This document shows, in pieces, positions 20,559 to 30,686 of a DNA stretch of 64,000 nucleotides. A model generated the notes under the pieces. That model was not told where the DNA came from. It ran no database searches and saw nothing but the letters and a program-made list of their open reading frames with translations. The position numbers and the translations under genes were made by a program. Each line of letters starts with the position of its first letter. Position 1 is the first letter of the stretch. The DNA is taken from positions 868,001 to 932,000 of the forward strand of contig OZ037871.1 in NCBI GenBank assembly GCA_964035575.1, given 5' to 3'. Origin of the DNA: Rhynchopus sp. YZ270_cl-10. Taxonomy: Eukaryota > Euglenozoa > Diplonemea > Diplonemida > Diplonemidae.

Positions 20559-23500
20559 TCACTCGTCCGACCACATAAAACCGCCACCGTCGACCACCAC
20601 GCCGTCCGACGGGGGGTCGGCCCAGTCCTGCCCAGCGGTACCCCAGCGCGACAGCTCGTCCGCCGGCATACGGTCCGTCGCGATCCAGCGCGACAACATG
20701 CCCGCACCCGCCCCGTCAGTGACCCGAAACAGGCGCTCCAAGACCGTGTTCCCTAACCTGACTGCACAGTGGCCCTTCTCCAGCACAGCAACCACCGCGG
20801 CGTTGTCCCCCACCACCAAAATCCTGCGGGCGCCACCACGTACAGCATGCAGCACGCCCCAGGCCATCGCCCGCAACTCCAAAATGAAAATATCCTCGAC
20901 CGTGGACCACGTGCCCCACTTCCTGAAAGCGCGCCCGCCAGCAAGCGTCCGCACAATAAACCCCCACCCCTCGGGGCACGCGTCCGACCACACCACCGTG
21001 TCACACCCCTCCTCCGGCGACAGCTTCCACCTGGGGACGCGCCACACATCCGGCACCAATCGCCGCTCCACAAACACACGCAAGTCCGTCCGCATGCCCG
21101 CAGAGATCTGCACCTGGTCGTCCCAGTCAATCGCGCCCGCAGACACCTCGGCGCCCCGCGCACGAATCCACGCCAACATGTCCGGCACCCCGCAGAACCG
21201 GTCCCCCATCGCATACGTCGCCCAGATGACGGCCCCGATACCTTTCCACACTTCGCGCAGCGAGGGACCCGACGCCGACAGCAATACGTCCATCACGACA
21301 CGGGCCTTCCGACGCCACTCCCCCGGCAGCCGCATTCTGCGCCCCCGCAAATCCCACTCAATCCCTGCGTAGGTACACACCTGTACCGGAGTGAGCGTCG
21401 ACTTCTCGCGGTTCACCTCAGCGCCAACTTCGTCCGCTCTGCGCAGGAACCCCCGAAGCCGCGCAGACGCCTCACCCGCCGACTTCCCCAAAATGAGGTT
21501 GTCGTCTATCCACGCAGCAGCACACACACCCGCCATATCCCCGAGAAGCCCCAGCGACGTCTCCTGCGCAATCACCGCCGCCCACGACCACCCCATCGCC
21601 ATGCGGGTAAGCTGCATGCGACGCGCACCCTGCCGCACACCAAAAAACTGCCCCACCTCCGCGGACAAAGGGAATTGCCAGAAAAACCCTTTAAAATCCG
21701 CCACGACTGCATGCGTAGCGCCCCCGCGTAGGATGAGTTCCGACAGCTCGTATGGTGTAGGGAGGCTGAACTTTGGCGGGGAGTGCATCGCCGTGTTCAA
21801 CGGCCGTGCGTCAACGATGAGACGCATCTTGCCGTTCGTCTTCGCCAGCGGAAACACAGACAGCCCACACACCGACGGGAAAGCTCGCTTCTCCGTGCGC
21901 AAAATCCCACTACCCACGCACGCCGCCAACATGCCGTCCTGGAGCTTGGAGGGCGGGCCCGGCATCGACACCCCAGACCCCGTCAGCTGCGCACGGAAAG
22001 TCGCAATGTCGTCAAGCATTGCGAACAACCTGGCCTTCGCCGGTACCAGTCGGCGGAGCGCCCCCAAATCAATCAGACCCGCCGGGAATGAGTCAAGCAC
22101 CTGCCGCTTCACCCCAGATGGGCCACCCCAGACCCCAGCGACATCATCCAAGAGCACATGCGGAGGCGCCGCAGACGTCTCAACATCCGCCTCCACCACG
22201 TCATCCCCCTCGTCACGCACATACTCCCCCAACGGGTACCCGTCCAACCCCCGGAACAACCAACCTACAGCGGCCGCTCCTGCAGGACGTCCAGCGTCGA
22301 GCGTGCCTTCCTGCGAGCCTCGGGCGCCGTACGCATGAGGTAACGCACCGTCGTTCTGGATGACGCGTGGCGCAGCGCGTCCCTCAGTCCGTCCACGCTC
22401 ATCCCCCAGGATTGCAGGGCCTGCGCTGACCCCCTGCGAAGCGAGTGCGCCCAGGACCCTGCCGGCAGAGCCCCCACCACCCGACGCATGAGGCGCTGGT
22501 ACTGCGTCTCGGTCGCTGCAAACAACGGCGCGTCCTGTCCTTCCGCCAAGCGACGCGCGCGTGCCCATTCCACCACGTATTGGGTAAGCGTCCCGGGTGG
22601 CAAATACACCACGGGTGTCCAGCTCTTCTGCTGCTTCTCCTTCAGGGCGACTTCCAGCCCCGTCGCGCCCTCGTCTGTCACCTCCACCAGGTCGCGCACC
22701 AGCAGGTATCGTGCGTCCGCCATACGCGCCCGTGCCATCCACACCAAGGCCACAAACGCCCGTTCGCGCTCGGCCCCCTCGCGACCGAAAGCCTCGACCA
22801 CGTCCATCACCGCGTCCACGTCTACCGGCGGCGCCTGACTCGGCCTCAGCAACGTCCCGAAACGCGTCAGCGCGCGCTTCACCGCCAGCACCCGGCGCGT
22901 GCGGTATCCCGTCTCCCCCTCGGCCGCCAGTGCCTTCAGCAGCCGCCCGCAGTAGTCGGCCACGGAGAGGGACGACGCTCCGCGCAGGCGACCCCAGACG
23001 AACCGAATCAACGTCTGGTCGGGAGGCGTGGTCTCGGTCTCCCCTTCGGCGAACTGCCGGAACGCTCGGAGCAGCCAGTCGCGGGTGCCTGCTGCTCGGG
23101 GCCCCACGTCGAAAGTGTGCGCTTGGTCCCACGGGACAAGATGGGCCAAAGCGCGCGCGGCCTGCTTGCCGTCGCGGAGGCGGAACACGCAGTCGTCCAC
23201 CTCCTTCCTCCTCGCCACCCCGAGACCCTTCTTCGGCTTGCGCAAAGCCTGAAGCAGCATTTCGGAAGAAAACTCGGCGGATGTGTGTTTTGGCGGGGAG
23301 GGCCGTGGGGGGGGGGAAGAAAAAACAAGAGGGGGGGGAGAGGGGGGGGAGGGTGGTGGGAGGGAGAGCGTAACGCGCGCTACCGCCTGCTCTCGTCACT
23401 TGCGTTGACCACCGCGCCAATGCCCTCCCCCGCCTCGGCCTCTGCCACCACCGTTTCCCGGCGCGTACGGCTGCGCGGCCTGGCCCCCCCCGTAGCCACC

Positions 23501-23654
23501 CCCGTACGCCTGCCCGGCCCGGCCACCCCCGTACCCGGACTTCGCACCACGCCCTGCTGCGTGCGCCGCCGCCACCGCCGCCTGCCGGTCCTTCGGCACG
23601 ACATCCGCCGTCCAGACCTTGTCGCGGAAGGCGACCGCACCCGACCTCCCACAA
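20559..23654 (-). CDS. Retroelement B: reverse transcriptase-RNase H frame
   Basis: This 1031-codon frame has a long Arg/Gly-rich N-terminal part, then a reverse transcriptase with the active-site strand AAWIDDNLILG (Trp-Ile-Asp-Asp in place of the usual Y-x-D-D) and an RNase H-like domain with VVWSDACPEGWGF. It overlaps the gag-like frame at its start and the recombinase frame in its first half. The same arrangement is seen in element A. Confidence 0.85.
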   Translation of the reverse strand: MWEVGCGRLPRQGLDGGCRAEGPAGGGGGGARSRAWCEVRVRGWPGRAGVRGWLRGGPGRAAVRAGKRWWQRPRRGRALARWSTQVTRAGGSARYALPPTTLPPLSPPSCFFFPPPTALPAKTHIRRVFFRNAASGFAQAEEGSRGGEEEGGGRLRVPPPRRQAGRARFGPSCPVGPSAHFRRGAPSSRHPRLAAPSVPAVRRRGDRDHASRPDVDSVRLGSPARSVVPLRGRLLRAAAEGTGGRGGDGIPHAPGAGGEARADAFRDVAEAESGAAGRRGRGDGRGRGFRSRGGRARTGVCGLGVDGTGAYGGRTIPAGARPGGGDRRGRDGAGSRPEGEAAEELDTRGVFATRDAYPIRGGMGTRASLGGRTGRAVVCSDRDAVPAPHASGGGGSAGRVLGALASQGVSAGPAILGDERGRTEGRAAPRVIQNDGALPHAYGARGSQEGTLDAGRPAGAAAVGWLFRGLDGYPLGEYVRDEGDDVVEADVETSAAPPHVLLDDVAGVWGGPSGVKRQVLDSFPAGLIDLGALRRLVPAKARLFAMLDDIATFRAQLTGSGVSMPGPPSKLQDGMLAACVGSGILRTEKRAFPSVCGLSVFPLAKTNGKMRLIVDARPLNTAMHSPPKFSLPTPYELSELILRGGATHAVVADFKGFFWQFPLSAEVGQFFGVRQGARRMQLTRMAMGWSWAAVIAQETSLGLLGDMAGVCAAAWIDDNLILGKSAGEASARLRGFLRRADEVGAEVNREKSTLTPVQVCTYAGIEWDLRGRRMRLPGEWRRKARVVMDVLLSASGPSLREVWKGIGAVIWATYAMGDRFCGVPDMLAWIRARGAEVSAGAIDWDDQVQISAGMRTDLRVFVERRLVPDVWRVPRWKLSPEEGCDTVVWSDACPEGWGFIVRTLAGGRAFRKWGTWSTVEDIFILELRAMAWGVLHAVRGGARRILVVGDNAAVVAVLEKGHCAVRLGNTVLERLFRVTDGAGAGMLSRWIATDRMPADELSRWGTAGQDWADPPSDGVVVDGGGFMWSDE
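22265..23260 (-). CDS. Retroelement B: tyrosine recombinase frame
   Basis: This 331-codon frame overlaps the reverse transcriptase frame. Signature residues are visible: WMARARMADARYL (first Arg), AHSLRRGSAQALQ (H-x-x-R) and DALRHASSRTTVRYL (His and candidate Tyr). It lacks the repeat-rich N-terminal extension of the element A recombinase. Confidence 0.85.
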   Translation of the reverse strand: MLLQALRKPKKGLGVARRKEVDDCVFRLRDGKQAARALAHLVPWDQAHTFDVGPRAAGTRDWLLRAFRQFAEGETETTPPDQTLIRFVWGRLRGASSLSVADYCGRLLKALAAEGETGYRTRRVLAVKRALTRFGTLLRPSQAPPVDVDAVMDVVEAFGREGAERERAFVALVWMARARMADARYLLVRDLVEVTDEGATGLEVALKEKQQKSWTPVVYLPPGTLTQYVVEWARARRLAEGQDAPLFAATETQYQRLMRRVVGALPAGSWAHSLRRGSAQALQSWGMSVDGLRDALRHASSRTTVRYLMRTAPEARRKARSTLDVLQERPL

Positions 23655-24649
23655 CTCGCCCTCAACTGCCAGAAGGAGATACTGTCATCGAGCTTTCTCA
23701 GCACCGCCTCCAAGGGAGCTTGCTGCAGCAACAGACCCACCACATCAACGGCGAAGCGGGCCCCGTCCTGCGCGTCGCCGGCCTCGGTAGGCAGGCGCCT
23801 CTTCAGGGCCTGCACCAGAGCGTCGGCGCAGTGGTCGGCGTCGGCGCAAAAATCCACCCAGTGTCTCGGGTTGCGTGCCACCACGTCCACGTCCGTCCCC
23901 ATAACCGGCTGTTCCACCTGCATAGGCGCCGCTGCCCCGGTGCCGATCGCCGCCCGTAACTGCGCCAGGAAGTCCGATGCTGCAGCTGCCGGAGGAGGCG
24001 CACCACCGTCCCTGACCGCGTTGAGCTGCTGGCACAGGAGCTCGTGCCGCGCGTCCCCCTCCCGCTTCGCTGCCGCCAACTCCATCATCGCAGCCTCCAG
24101 CTGCGCGATCCGCGCGTTGTCCGCCGCCGGCTGCGTCTGCTGCGGCTGCTGCGGCTGCTGCTCGCGCGGGATGGACGCCTCCGGGCTGTCCTCACGTTGA
24201 GGCAAAACCGGCGTCTCGGCGGTGGTGGCGGGGGGGCGGGATCCGCTGAGGCGGGACCGGGTCTCGGGGTCCCCCAGCACCGTGGACAGCACCGTGAGGG
24301 TGCCGACCAGGCGCGTGAGGGACATGCGCTGGCCCTCTGAGAACATCGCGCTGTTCGCCTCCGTCACCTCCGCCTTGAGGAGGACGAGGATGGCGGACAC
24401 AATCGCCAACCGCGTCACCTGCCCTGGCCCCTGGACGCCGGTGTGGCGGGCGACTTCCTTATCCAGGGCCCGCATCGTCCGCGCCAGATCCGCGAACTGG
24501 ATCTTGCGTCCCACCAGCGCAGGGGAGCCCTCTTCCACGCCCAGCGCACGCAGGGCCGCATCCGGAGGCGACCAGTCGTGCTGGCTCGTCGTCTGCGCCT
24601 CGAACGCCGCCAACAGCGTAGCACAATCGGTGATGTGTGCTGTGGCCAT
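23396..24649 (-). CDS. Retroelement B: gag-like frame
   Basis: The chosen start is the ATG read from 24649 (MATAHITDC), giving 417 codons; the frame also extends further upstream. A Gln-rich stretch (QQPQQPQQTQP) lies mid-protein. The C-terminal tail is Gly/Tyr/Arg-rich (YGGGYGGGQ, GRGRGGGG), as in RNA-binding RGG tails. Called gag-like from position and tail. Confidence 0.65.
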   Translation of the reverse strand: MATAHITDCATLLAAFEAQTTSQHDWSPPDAALRALGVEEGSPALVGRKIQFADLARTMRALDKEVARHTGVQGPGQVTRLAIVSAILVLLKAEVTEANSAMFSEGQRMSLTRLVGTLTVLSTVLGDPETRSRLSGSRPPATTAETPVLPQREDSPEASIPREQQPQQPQQTQPAADNARIAQLEAAMMELAAAKREGDARHELLCQQLNAVRDGGAPPPAAAASDFLAQLRAAIGTGAAAPMQVEQPVMGTDVDVVARNPRHWVDFCADADHCADALVQALKRRLPTEAGDAQDGARFAVDVVGLLLQQAPLEAVLRKLDDSISFWQLRASCGRSGAVAFRDKVWTADVVPKDRQAAVAAAHAAGRGAKSGYGGGRAGQAYGGGYGGGQAAQPYAPGNGGGRGRGGGGHWRGGQRK

Positions 24650-25053
24650 AGCGTCGAGGGGTGCACTGGGTGGAGAAGGCGGAGTCGAAGGTGGTGTATA
24701 TGTCCCAGCAGGCTGCACACTACCGAGACGTCTAGGTGGCTTGGAAGGGGACGAGAAGATGGATGCGAAGCGAAGAATCGTGTGTGGGGGAACAAAAAGA
24801 TGAGGGGGGCGAATGTGGAAGCCGAAACAACCCAAAACAAATTCCAACAAAAAATCTGATGAAGATGGTGTGGTGATTTGGTGAGGGTAGAGACTGAAAC
24901 ATAAACGGACCCCGGCCAACCAGGACAAAGCCTGAGGAAAATCAAATAAATATTCTGCCAAATAGCAGTGTGCGTGCCATGTCAAATCAAAAGGACGGTA
25001 GTCTCTATCAAAGATCTCCCAACACGCAGCGAAGCTGCTCCGCTAAAGCGTGT

Positions 25054-25058
<5 letters not shown>

Positions 25059-25110
<52 letters not shown>
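25059..25110 (+). repeat. (GA)n microsatellite, right of retroelement B
   Basis: About 52 bases of AG repeat start directly at the end of element B (GTGTTTCAG) and are followed by CCACTAATGAG. Confidence 0.95.
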
Positions 25111-25112
<2 letters not shown>

Positions 25113-25277
25113 ACTAATGAGATATTTTTATTTTTTATTTTTACAACAAGTGTTTTCCCCCAAATTTCCCTCTCACCCTTCGCCGAAGAGATCTGAGATC
25201 TATTTGGCTGTGTTCAACGGGATAAAAAAAAAATTGAGTACAGACCCGAATTCTCCCACCTGGTGGGATTACTCGGC

Positions 25278-26001
25278 GATTGTCGACCAGGGTCCTCAAG
25301 GGGGTGCAAAAAAAATTTTTTGCACCCAAAAAAAAAAAAAAAGAAAAGTCGGGGGGTGCAAAAAATATTTTTGCACCCCCCCCAAAAAAAAAAAAAAGTT
25401 TTTTTGGGCGAAAAAATTTTTTTGAGGGGGGATTTCAGGCTTCAGCAGGGATTCTCTGGCTTTTCGTCAGCACCACAACAGACACAGCCAAGCACCACTA
25501 GGTGGCTGTCACACTCACAATGTGCGAAAGTGGTGCCAGGGATGCTCCCTGCGATTGTCGCCACCTTTAGCAGTCCAGGAAAGCAAGCGAAGTGATTATG
25601 TGGAAGTGTATTTCGTTTTATGCATGGGTACTGAGTGTAATTTTCCGCTCGCTGCGCTCGCGGAGGTACACCTTAAAATTTTTTTCCGCTCGCTTCGCTC
25701 GCGGAAAGACACCCCAATGTGAAATAAAAAAACGGGCGCAGGAAAATTTTTTTGAGCCTCCCACGATTTCACAAAAACCCAAAAAAATAGCGTCAGGCCC
25801 TGGTTTCCCCATTTTCCCGTGAATTTTCACACCTCTTCCAACTTTGTCAGGGAGGAGCGCGCGCGAAGCGCGCGTGACGACCGCTTGTGTGGGGAGAAAG
25901 CTCGGAATGGACTTTTCTGAAGGGTTTTGTACAGAAAAATTTTTGCACCCCCAAAATTCCCAGAGAGGGGTGCAGGCTGAGGACCCTGTTGTCGACACAA
26001 T
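25278..26001. repeat. Inverted-repeat element with GTCGAC-AGGGTCCTCA ends
   Basis: The left arm, ATTGTCGACCAGGGTCCTCA followed by GGGGTGCAAAAA, is matched by the right arm TTTTTGCACCCC and then TGAGGACCCTGTTGTCGAC. The interior contains nested palindromes, including CCGCTCGCTTCGCTCGCGG (near 25687) and GCGCGCGAAGCGCGC (near 25860). No transposase frame is present, so it is probably non-autonomous. Confidence 0.65.
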
Positions 26002-26719
26002 TAAAAAAAAAAAAAAAAGCAAACACTTGCTACCTTTCCCATAGGAATGGCTGTTTAGAGATTAAGTGGCAGTTATATTTGTCTGGTTTTTTTGGAGCAT
26101 TGTCACTCCATCTTCTAGGTGTATGCACCCATATTGTATCTGACTCAGACGGGCCCACTTAGCTGAGGTGTCTGCGCGAAACGCTTTTTTTGTATTTATT
26201 TATTTTTGCATTCAATTATCTGTTGCGTTATTAGCGTACAGACAAACTGAGCCCCTTTGCATTTCAAGGAGTTGTTCTTGCTCTCTTTTTTCTTCTAGGG
26301 TGCATTTAGTGCACCCTATTATACCTTCTATTCAGTAGAATAGTTAGTATTCTTGAAGCTTCTTTTTTTTTCTCATTGTCTGATTTTTTTTGCTACATGA
26401 AGTAGCGTAAAATGGATTGTAGAAACAACTACCCTCTGTTTGTTTTTTTGTATTTTGTCTGGAATATATTTTTTTCTCTTTTGGTAAGGCTAACCTTTTT
26501 TTGCAAAAGGTGATTAATTATTATTCACATTGCCTGGGTTCATCTTATTTTTGCGTATTCTTTATAATTTTTTGGGATAGCATTCTTGTTTAGCATTTTT
26601 TTTTTTTTTTCTCCAGCAAGTTTGCTACCAAAAAAAAAATTGACAGTGGAGATTGCACAAACTGTGGCAACACAACCGAGGCAACTACACTACTCCAACA
26701 ATTTATCAAAAAAAAATTA

Positions 26720-26770
26720 TAGTGGAGCACACTCTAGGGTGGCTACACTAATACAACCAAGTTTTCAAAA
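26720..26770 (+). repeat. TAGTGGAGCACACTC interspersed repeat
   Basis: The consensus is TAGTGGAGCACACTCTAGGG, TGGCTACACTAATACAACC and AAGTTTTCAAAA. TAGTG pairs with CACTA and AGC with GCT to give a small hairpin. Other copies lie near 28200, 43204, 47879, 55842, 55962 and 56024, with looser ones near 1986 and 2400 and an inverted one near 52010. Confidence 0.75.
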
Positions 26771-27419
26771 AAAACAAAACATTCTGAGGCATAGGTTACA
26801 GTGAGGGGAAAAAAAATATAGTTGTATTCCCTTTCATCCCTCCCTCCCATTTAATAAATTAATTAAATGGTACCGGGAAATGGATTGTGGATATAACGAA
26901 AAATGTGTGGTAAAGGTAACCTTTGTGGTGTTTTGAGACTACTGTAATTTATGTTCGTTTTAGATATTTTCATGCTTTGTATTTTTTTTTTTTTTTTTAA
27001 ATGATCTTCTTCGTCTTTGAACTCAGAAACTGCGTCTAACCTTCAGTAGTACAAAGGCTTTGGCCGACATTTGAGCACATCTTTATACCATGTATGGTGC
27101 TATGGGAAATCAGTCAACGACCTGTCAGCGACCTGTCAATACCAACCCTCCCCGGATCACCAATGTAGGTATAACGTGAGTGTCTATACAACACAAAAAA
27201 AAGAGAACCCAAATTATGACGCAACATCAAAGAAAAGAACCTCCCAGAAGGGAAATCCCTTTCCCCCTCCTCTCCCAAAACTATTTTATTATTTCCCCTT
27301 TTTTTTTCCAATTTATTTTTTTTAGTTTGATTTTAGTGCAAAAATAAAATCCGGAAATCCATCTGGAATGTACAAAGGTTTCTTTCTTTCTTCATTTTTT
27401 TTTTATATATTAGCTGTAG

Positions 27420-27517
27420 CCACCTGATTTTTACCCCGCGTTTAGGCGCGTATAGGCGTGTACGGACGGCCCGTATATGCCTATACGCGCCTATACGCGG
27501 GGTAACTAATCAGGTGG
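27420..27517. repeat. Foldback hairpin, CCACCTGATTTTTACCCC family
   Basis: The left arm, CCACCTGATT then TTACCCCGCG and GGCGCGTATAGG, is matched by CCTATACGCG, CGCGGGGTAA and AATCAGGTGG. A related element is at 47762-47857. The arms are rich in CCTATACGC words. Confidence 0.8.
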
Positions 27518-28284
27518 CGTATGCATGAGAGATCATACTTTAATCTGTTCAAAAAGATTCCTTTCATTCCTGACCCGCTCCCGTTTTCTGGTTTTACTGC
27601 ACCCTCTCCTCCACTTCGCATAGCAATAATAACAAAACACACATGAGTTTGTACGACAGCATTGCATGGTAGAGTAATATCTTGCCAGGCTTTTTCTGTG
27701 CACATTCAAATTGTGATTTGGTGTTATTGATAATCAAAATGCTCTGTTTATCCCATTATTTTTCGCAAAGTAGGACAAAAAAATGTGGATCTGGGTTGTG
27801 TCAATGGGCATATACCGTGTAGTAAGTCTGTACTAATGGAAATACCAAACACTTTGGCATATTTCCAAAATGGCATTAAATGTACGGTGTCGGAAAAATC
27901 TGTGCATTCTTTGAAGGTAATGAAAAATATTTACTTTGGTACGGTATTAATGAAGTACAGATTTTGTTTCTCTCAATCATCTGCCCGGAGAGGAAGGAAC
28001 AACACGGTGCACGAATGGTGCACCTAAAGAAGGACACAGCCCAACCGCCAGCCACCTTGCTTGAAACATCCCCCGCCCCCTTCTCCCTCCCACTCCACGC
28101 TGCCCCTGAGAGTAGCAACAAAAAAAAAAGGAAATGCAATCTGTAATCTCCCATCTTTGTGGATTTTGGGGATTGTTTTTGTTTGACGGGAAAAAAAAAA
28201 TAGTGTAGCTCATTCTCGGATGTCTGCACTAATACAACCAAGTTTTCAAAAAAAAGGTTTCCCCTCCCACCCTGTTTTTTTCTT

Positions 28285-28445
28285 GTCACCTCATGAAGGA
28301 GGAAATAGAAACAAAGCATTTTTGAACACACTTTGCGGTTCTGGGGACGAACCGCGCTGCAGAGCCACTCCTCATCAAACAGGTCGAGGTGTGTGCGTTT
28401 CACCACAACCTCTCTCATGGGTTGTATCGTGTGAGTGAGTGTTAA
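28285..28445 (+). repeat. SINE-like interspersed repeat, copy 2
   Basis: This is the second copy of the repeat at 7090-7250. It lies about 260 bases before the start of the kinase gene, so it may be in the promoter region. Confidence 0.65.
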
Positions 28446-28504
28446 GTTTTTCTATTTTATTTTTCTTTCTTTTTTTGTGATTCACAATTGATTTATTAAT
28501 AACT

Positions 28505-28575
28505 TCTCTCTGACTCCACGTATAACACCACTAATCAAAATTAACAGATTACAAAGCACTTTCAAAACAAAAAAC
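28505..28575 (+). promoter_or_regulatory. Conserved upstream block, copy 2 (before the kinase gene)
   Basis: CTCTCTGACTCCACGTATAAC, CACCACTAATCAA, AACAGATTACAAAGCACTTTC and AAAACAAAAAACC match the blocks at 1903-1970 and 58009-58090. The CACTAATCAA word lies about 170 bases before the ATG. A CATTTTCAAACCCC word follows at 28577-28590. Confidence 0.5.
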
Positions 28576-28707
28576 CCATTTTCAAACCCCAGAAAAATAA
28601 CGGATTTTTCAAACGATCATTGCTGATCACAATATCTTTGAGGTGGCTCCAGAAGGCCACAGCACGGCACGCACACCTCCTCTCCCCACCTCTTGCCTTT
28701 GCATGAA

Positions 28708-30686
28708 ATGAACAAATATGAAGTGCTCGGCACTGTGGGCGAAGGCGCCTATGGTATTGTCCTCAAATGCCAGAACAGAGAGACCTCCGCAGTTGTCGCA
28801 ATCAAGAAGTTCAAGGAGAGCGACGAAGACGAGCTTGTTAAGAAAACAATGATGCGCGAGGTCAAGGTGCTCACGTATGCAACAAAAAACCCCCCTCCCC
28901 TCCCTCCCCTCCTCCACTTTTTAATCAAAAAGCATTTTGATTTGCCACACAAAAAAATCGATTCAAAAAGAAAAAATATAAGAAGGAGCACACATGATGT
29001 GGTCCTCGGTCCACGGAAGAACCCTGAGGAACTGGGTTACCAACCGCTCCAAAAAAAAAAAACCAATTATTTTATCTTTCTTTGAAGACCTAGAATCTTT
29101 CTCACATTTTTTTTTTTCACTCCTTTTGTCCCACCCCTTACAGAACCCTACGAGACCTACCTGGTATTGTAACACTGTTGGAGGCATTCAGGCGGCGTGG
29201 CAAGCTGTACCTGGTGTTTGAGTATGTAGGGCGCAACCTGTTGGAGGTCTTGGAGGACCACCCGCGGGGGTTGGGGTCGGAGTTGGTGCGACGCTACTCT
29301 TACATGCTGCTGGAGGCGATCGATTCATGCCATGCACTGCATATCCTTCATCGTGATATCAAGCCCGAAAACATTCTGATCAATTCCGAACACAAAACGC
29401 TGAAGCTCTGCGACTTCGGATTTGCCCGCAGCTTTGGTGAAGGTGGACACTATACTGACTATGTCGCGACCCGGTGGTATCGCTGTCCTGAACTGCTCCT
29501 CGGGGTGACCCGGTACAATGAAAAGGTTGACGTCTGGGCTGTCGGCTGCATCGTGAGTGAAATGGCAGAAGGCCATGCTCTCTTCCCAGGAGAGTCTGAG
29601 CTGGACCAACTCAACCTCATCCAAAAGCTCCTCGGGACCCTCGGAGAGCACCAACGCGAGCTGTTCCGGCACAACCCACGCTTCAGTTCCCACTCCCTCC
29701 CCCGCGTCCCCCGCCCAGACACATTAGAGAAACGGCACTCCCATCGTCTTCCACGACAAGGTCTCAACCTCATGAAATCTCTTCTCTGTTTATCACCGTT
29801 TAAACGGATATCAAGCAAAGAAGGGTTGAAGCATGGGTGGTTTGAAGGTCTAGGGGGGAAGCTGAAAGGGGATAACACTGTGACAACCACCACCACCACG
29901 ACAACCGTCACCACCACCACCACCACGAGAACAGTAAAGAAGGATGAAGACCAGAGAGAAGGACGGTTCGATTCCTTAGCGATGCTACCATCACAGGAGG
30001 AGGCTGCAGAGCCACCTGCACCATCCGCACCTCCAGCAGCAGCAGTACCCACTGAGAGCGGCAACGGTGGTGCGGAAGGCGCTGCATGCGATGCTGTAGG
30101 GTACACAGCAAGCCATGCCCTGGGTGTCCCCATCCTCCCCTCAAAAGGGAAATTTGTAAAAAAGAAGATTCCTCAAGACATCTACAGAGGACAGCCCAAG
30201 CATGTAGAGTGTGGCATCTCAAAGCGTGACACGATTCTCTTAGAGAGTCCAGATGATGAAGATGAGCTGCTGTCGCGGGAGTTGATTCGGAATGGTTTTG
30301 AGCGGCAGTGCAGTGTAAACTATGGGCAAGGGGGTGGGGGTGGGGGTGTCACGTTGTCGGCAGGGATCCGGAAGAGCCCGCCCATCGCTCGGTCGTCTCG
30401 GACACTGGGTGCTCCATACGCACTGACACGGAGAATAGGCAAACAGCTACCGCGTTTACGAGATTCACCGAGCGGTCCACCACACGGCAAAGTAGTACCG
30501 AACAATGCGGGCAACGGAGTGGTATGTGTTATTTCATCGATTTTGGGGCGGATACAAGAGAATGGGAACAGAAACGATTGGGAGATAAAAAATCACTGCA
30601 GCACAGAGACATATCCTCAAAGGACTGTCCCCTCAGAGAAGCTGTACTCAATACCATATCACGGTGCATTTATTGAGCCATTCTAG
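28708..30686 (+). CDS. CDKL5-like: CDKL5-like protein kinase, two exons
   Basis: The exons are 28708-28874 and 29144-30686 (569 residues). The 269-base intron starts GTATGC and ends CCTTACAG, and splicing gives [15 protein letters not shown] in frame. The kinase domain fills residues 4-290: Gly loop GEGAYGIV (11-18), Lys33 in [14 protein letters not shown] (125-132), DFG (146-148), activation-loop TDY (160-162) and [27 protein letters not shown] and [10 protein letters not shown] are hallmarks of the CDKL family, closest by eye to CDKL5. In Chlamydomonas the CDKL5 orthologue LF5 controls flagellar length; a cilium role here is inferred. The tail is low-complexity with a Thr-rich run (encoded near 29880-29935) and a poly-Gly run. 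The start is the ATG directly before NKYEVLG. Confidence 0.93.

Larger units (their letters stand above)
19764..25058 (-). mobile_element. Ngaro/DIRS-like tyrosine-recombinase retroelement B
   Basis: The element is about 5.3 kb and reads on the - strand. The split direct repeats are A1 (25058-24799), coding region, B1 (20278-20135), A2 (20134-19909) and B2 (19908-19764). The B1 and B2 copies differ by about one base in 145, which indicates a young insertion. It is strongly GC-rich compared with both host spacers and element A, and its proteins differ widely from those of A, so it is a separate lineage of the same order. The frames are open and it looks whole. It is bounded by (GA)n on both sides. 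Confidence 0.88.
26002..28504. other. AT-rich spacer upstream of the kinase gene
   Basis: I find no supported gene. It contains a GTGGAGATTGCACAAACTG repeat (26645-26710, related to 11783-11820 and 57855-57915), a TAGTGGAGCACACTC repeat (26720-26770), a foldback (27420-27517), a second TAGTG...CACTA repeat (28200-28250) and a SINE-like repeat (28285-28445). Confidence 0.6.

Noticed and set aside
20698-24803. Several + strand frames of 190-500 codons opposite retroelement B
   Set aside because: They are Pro/Arg/Ala-rich antisense frames of GC-rich sequence. The - strand frames carry the recognisable domains.
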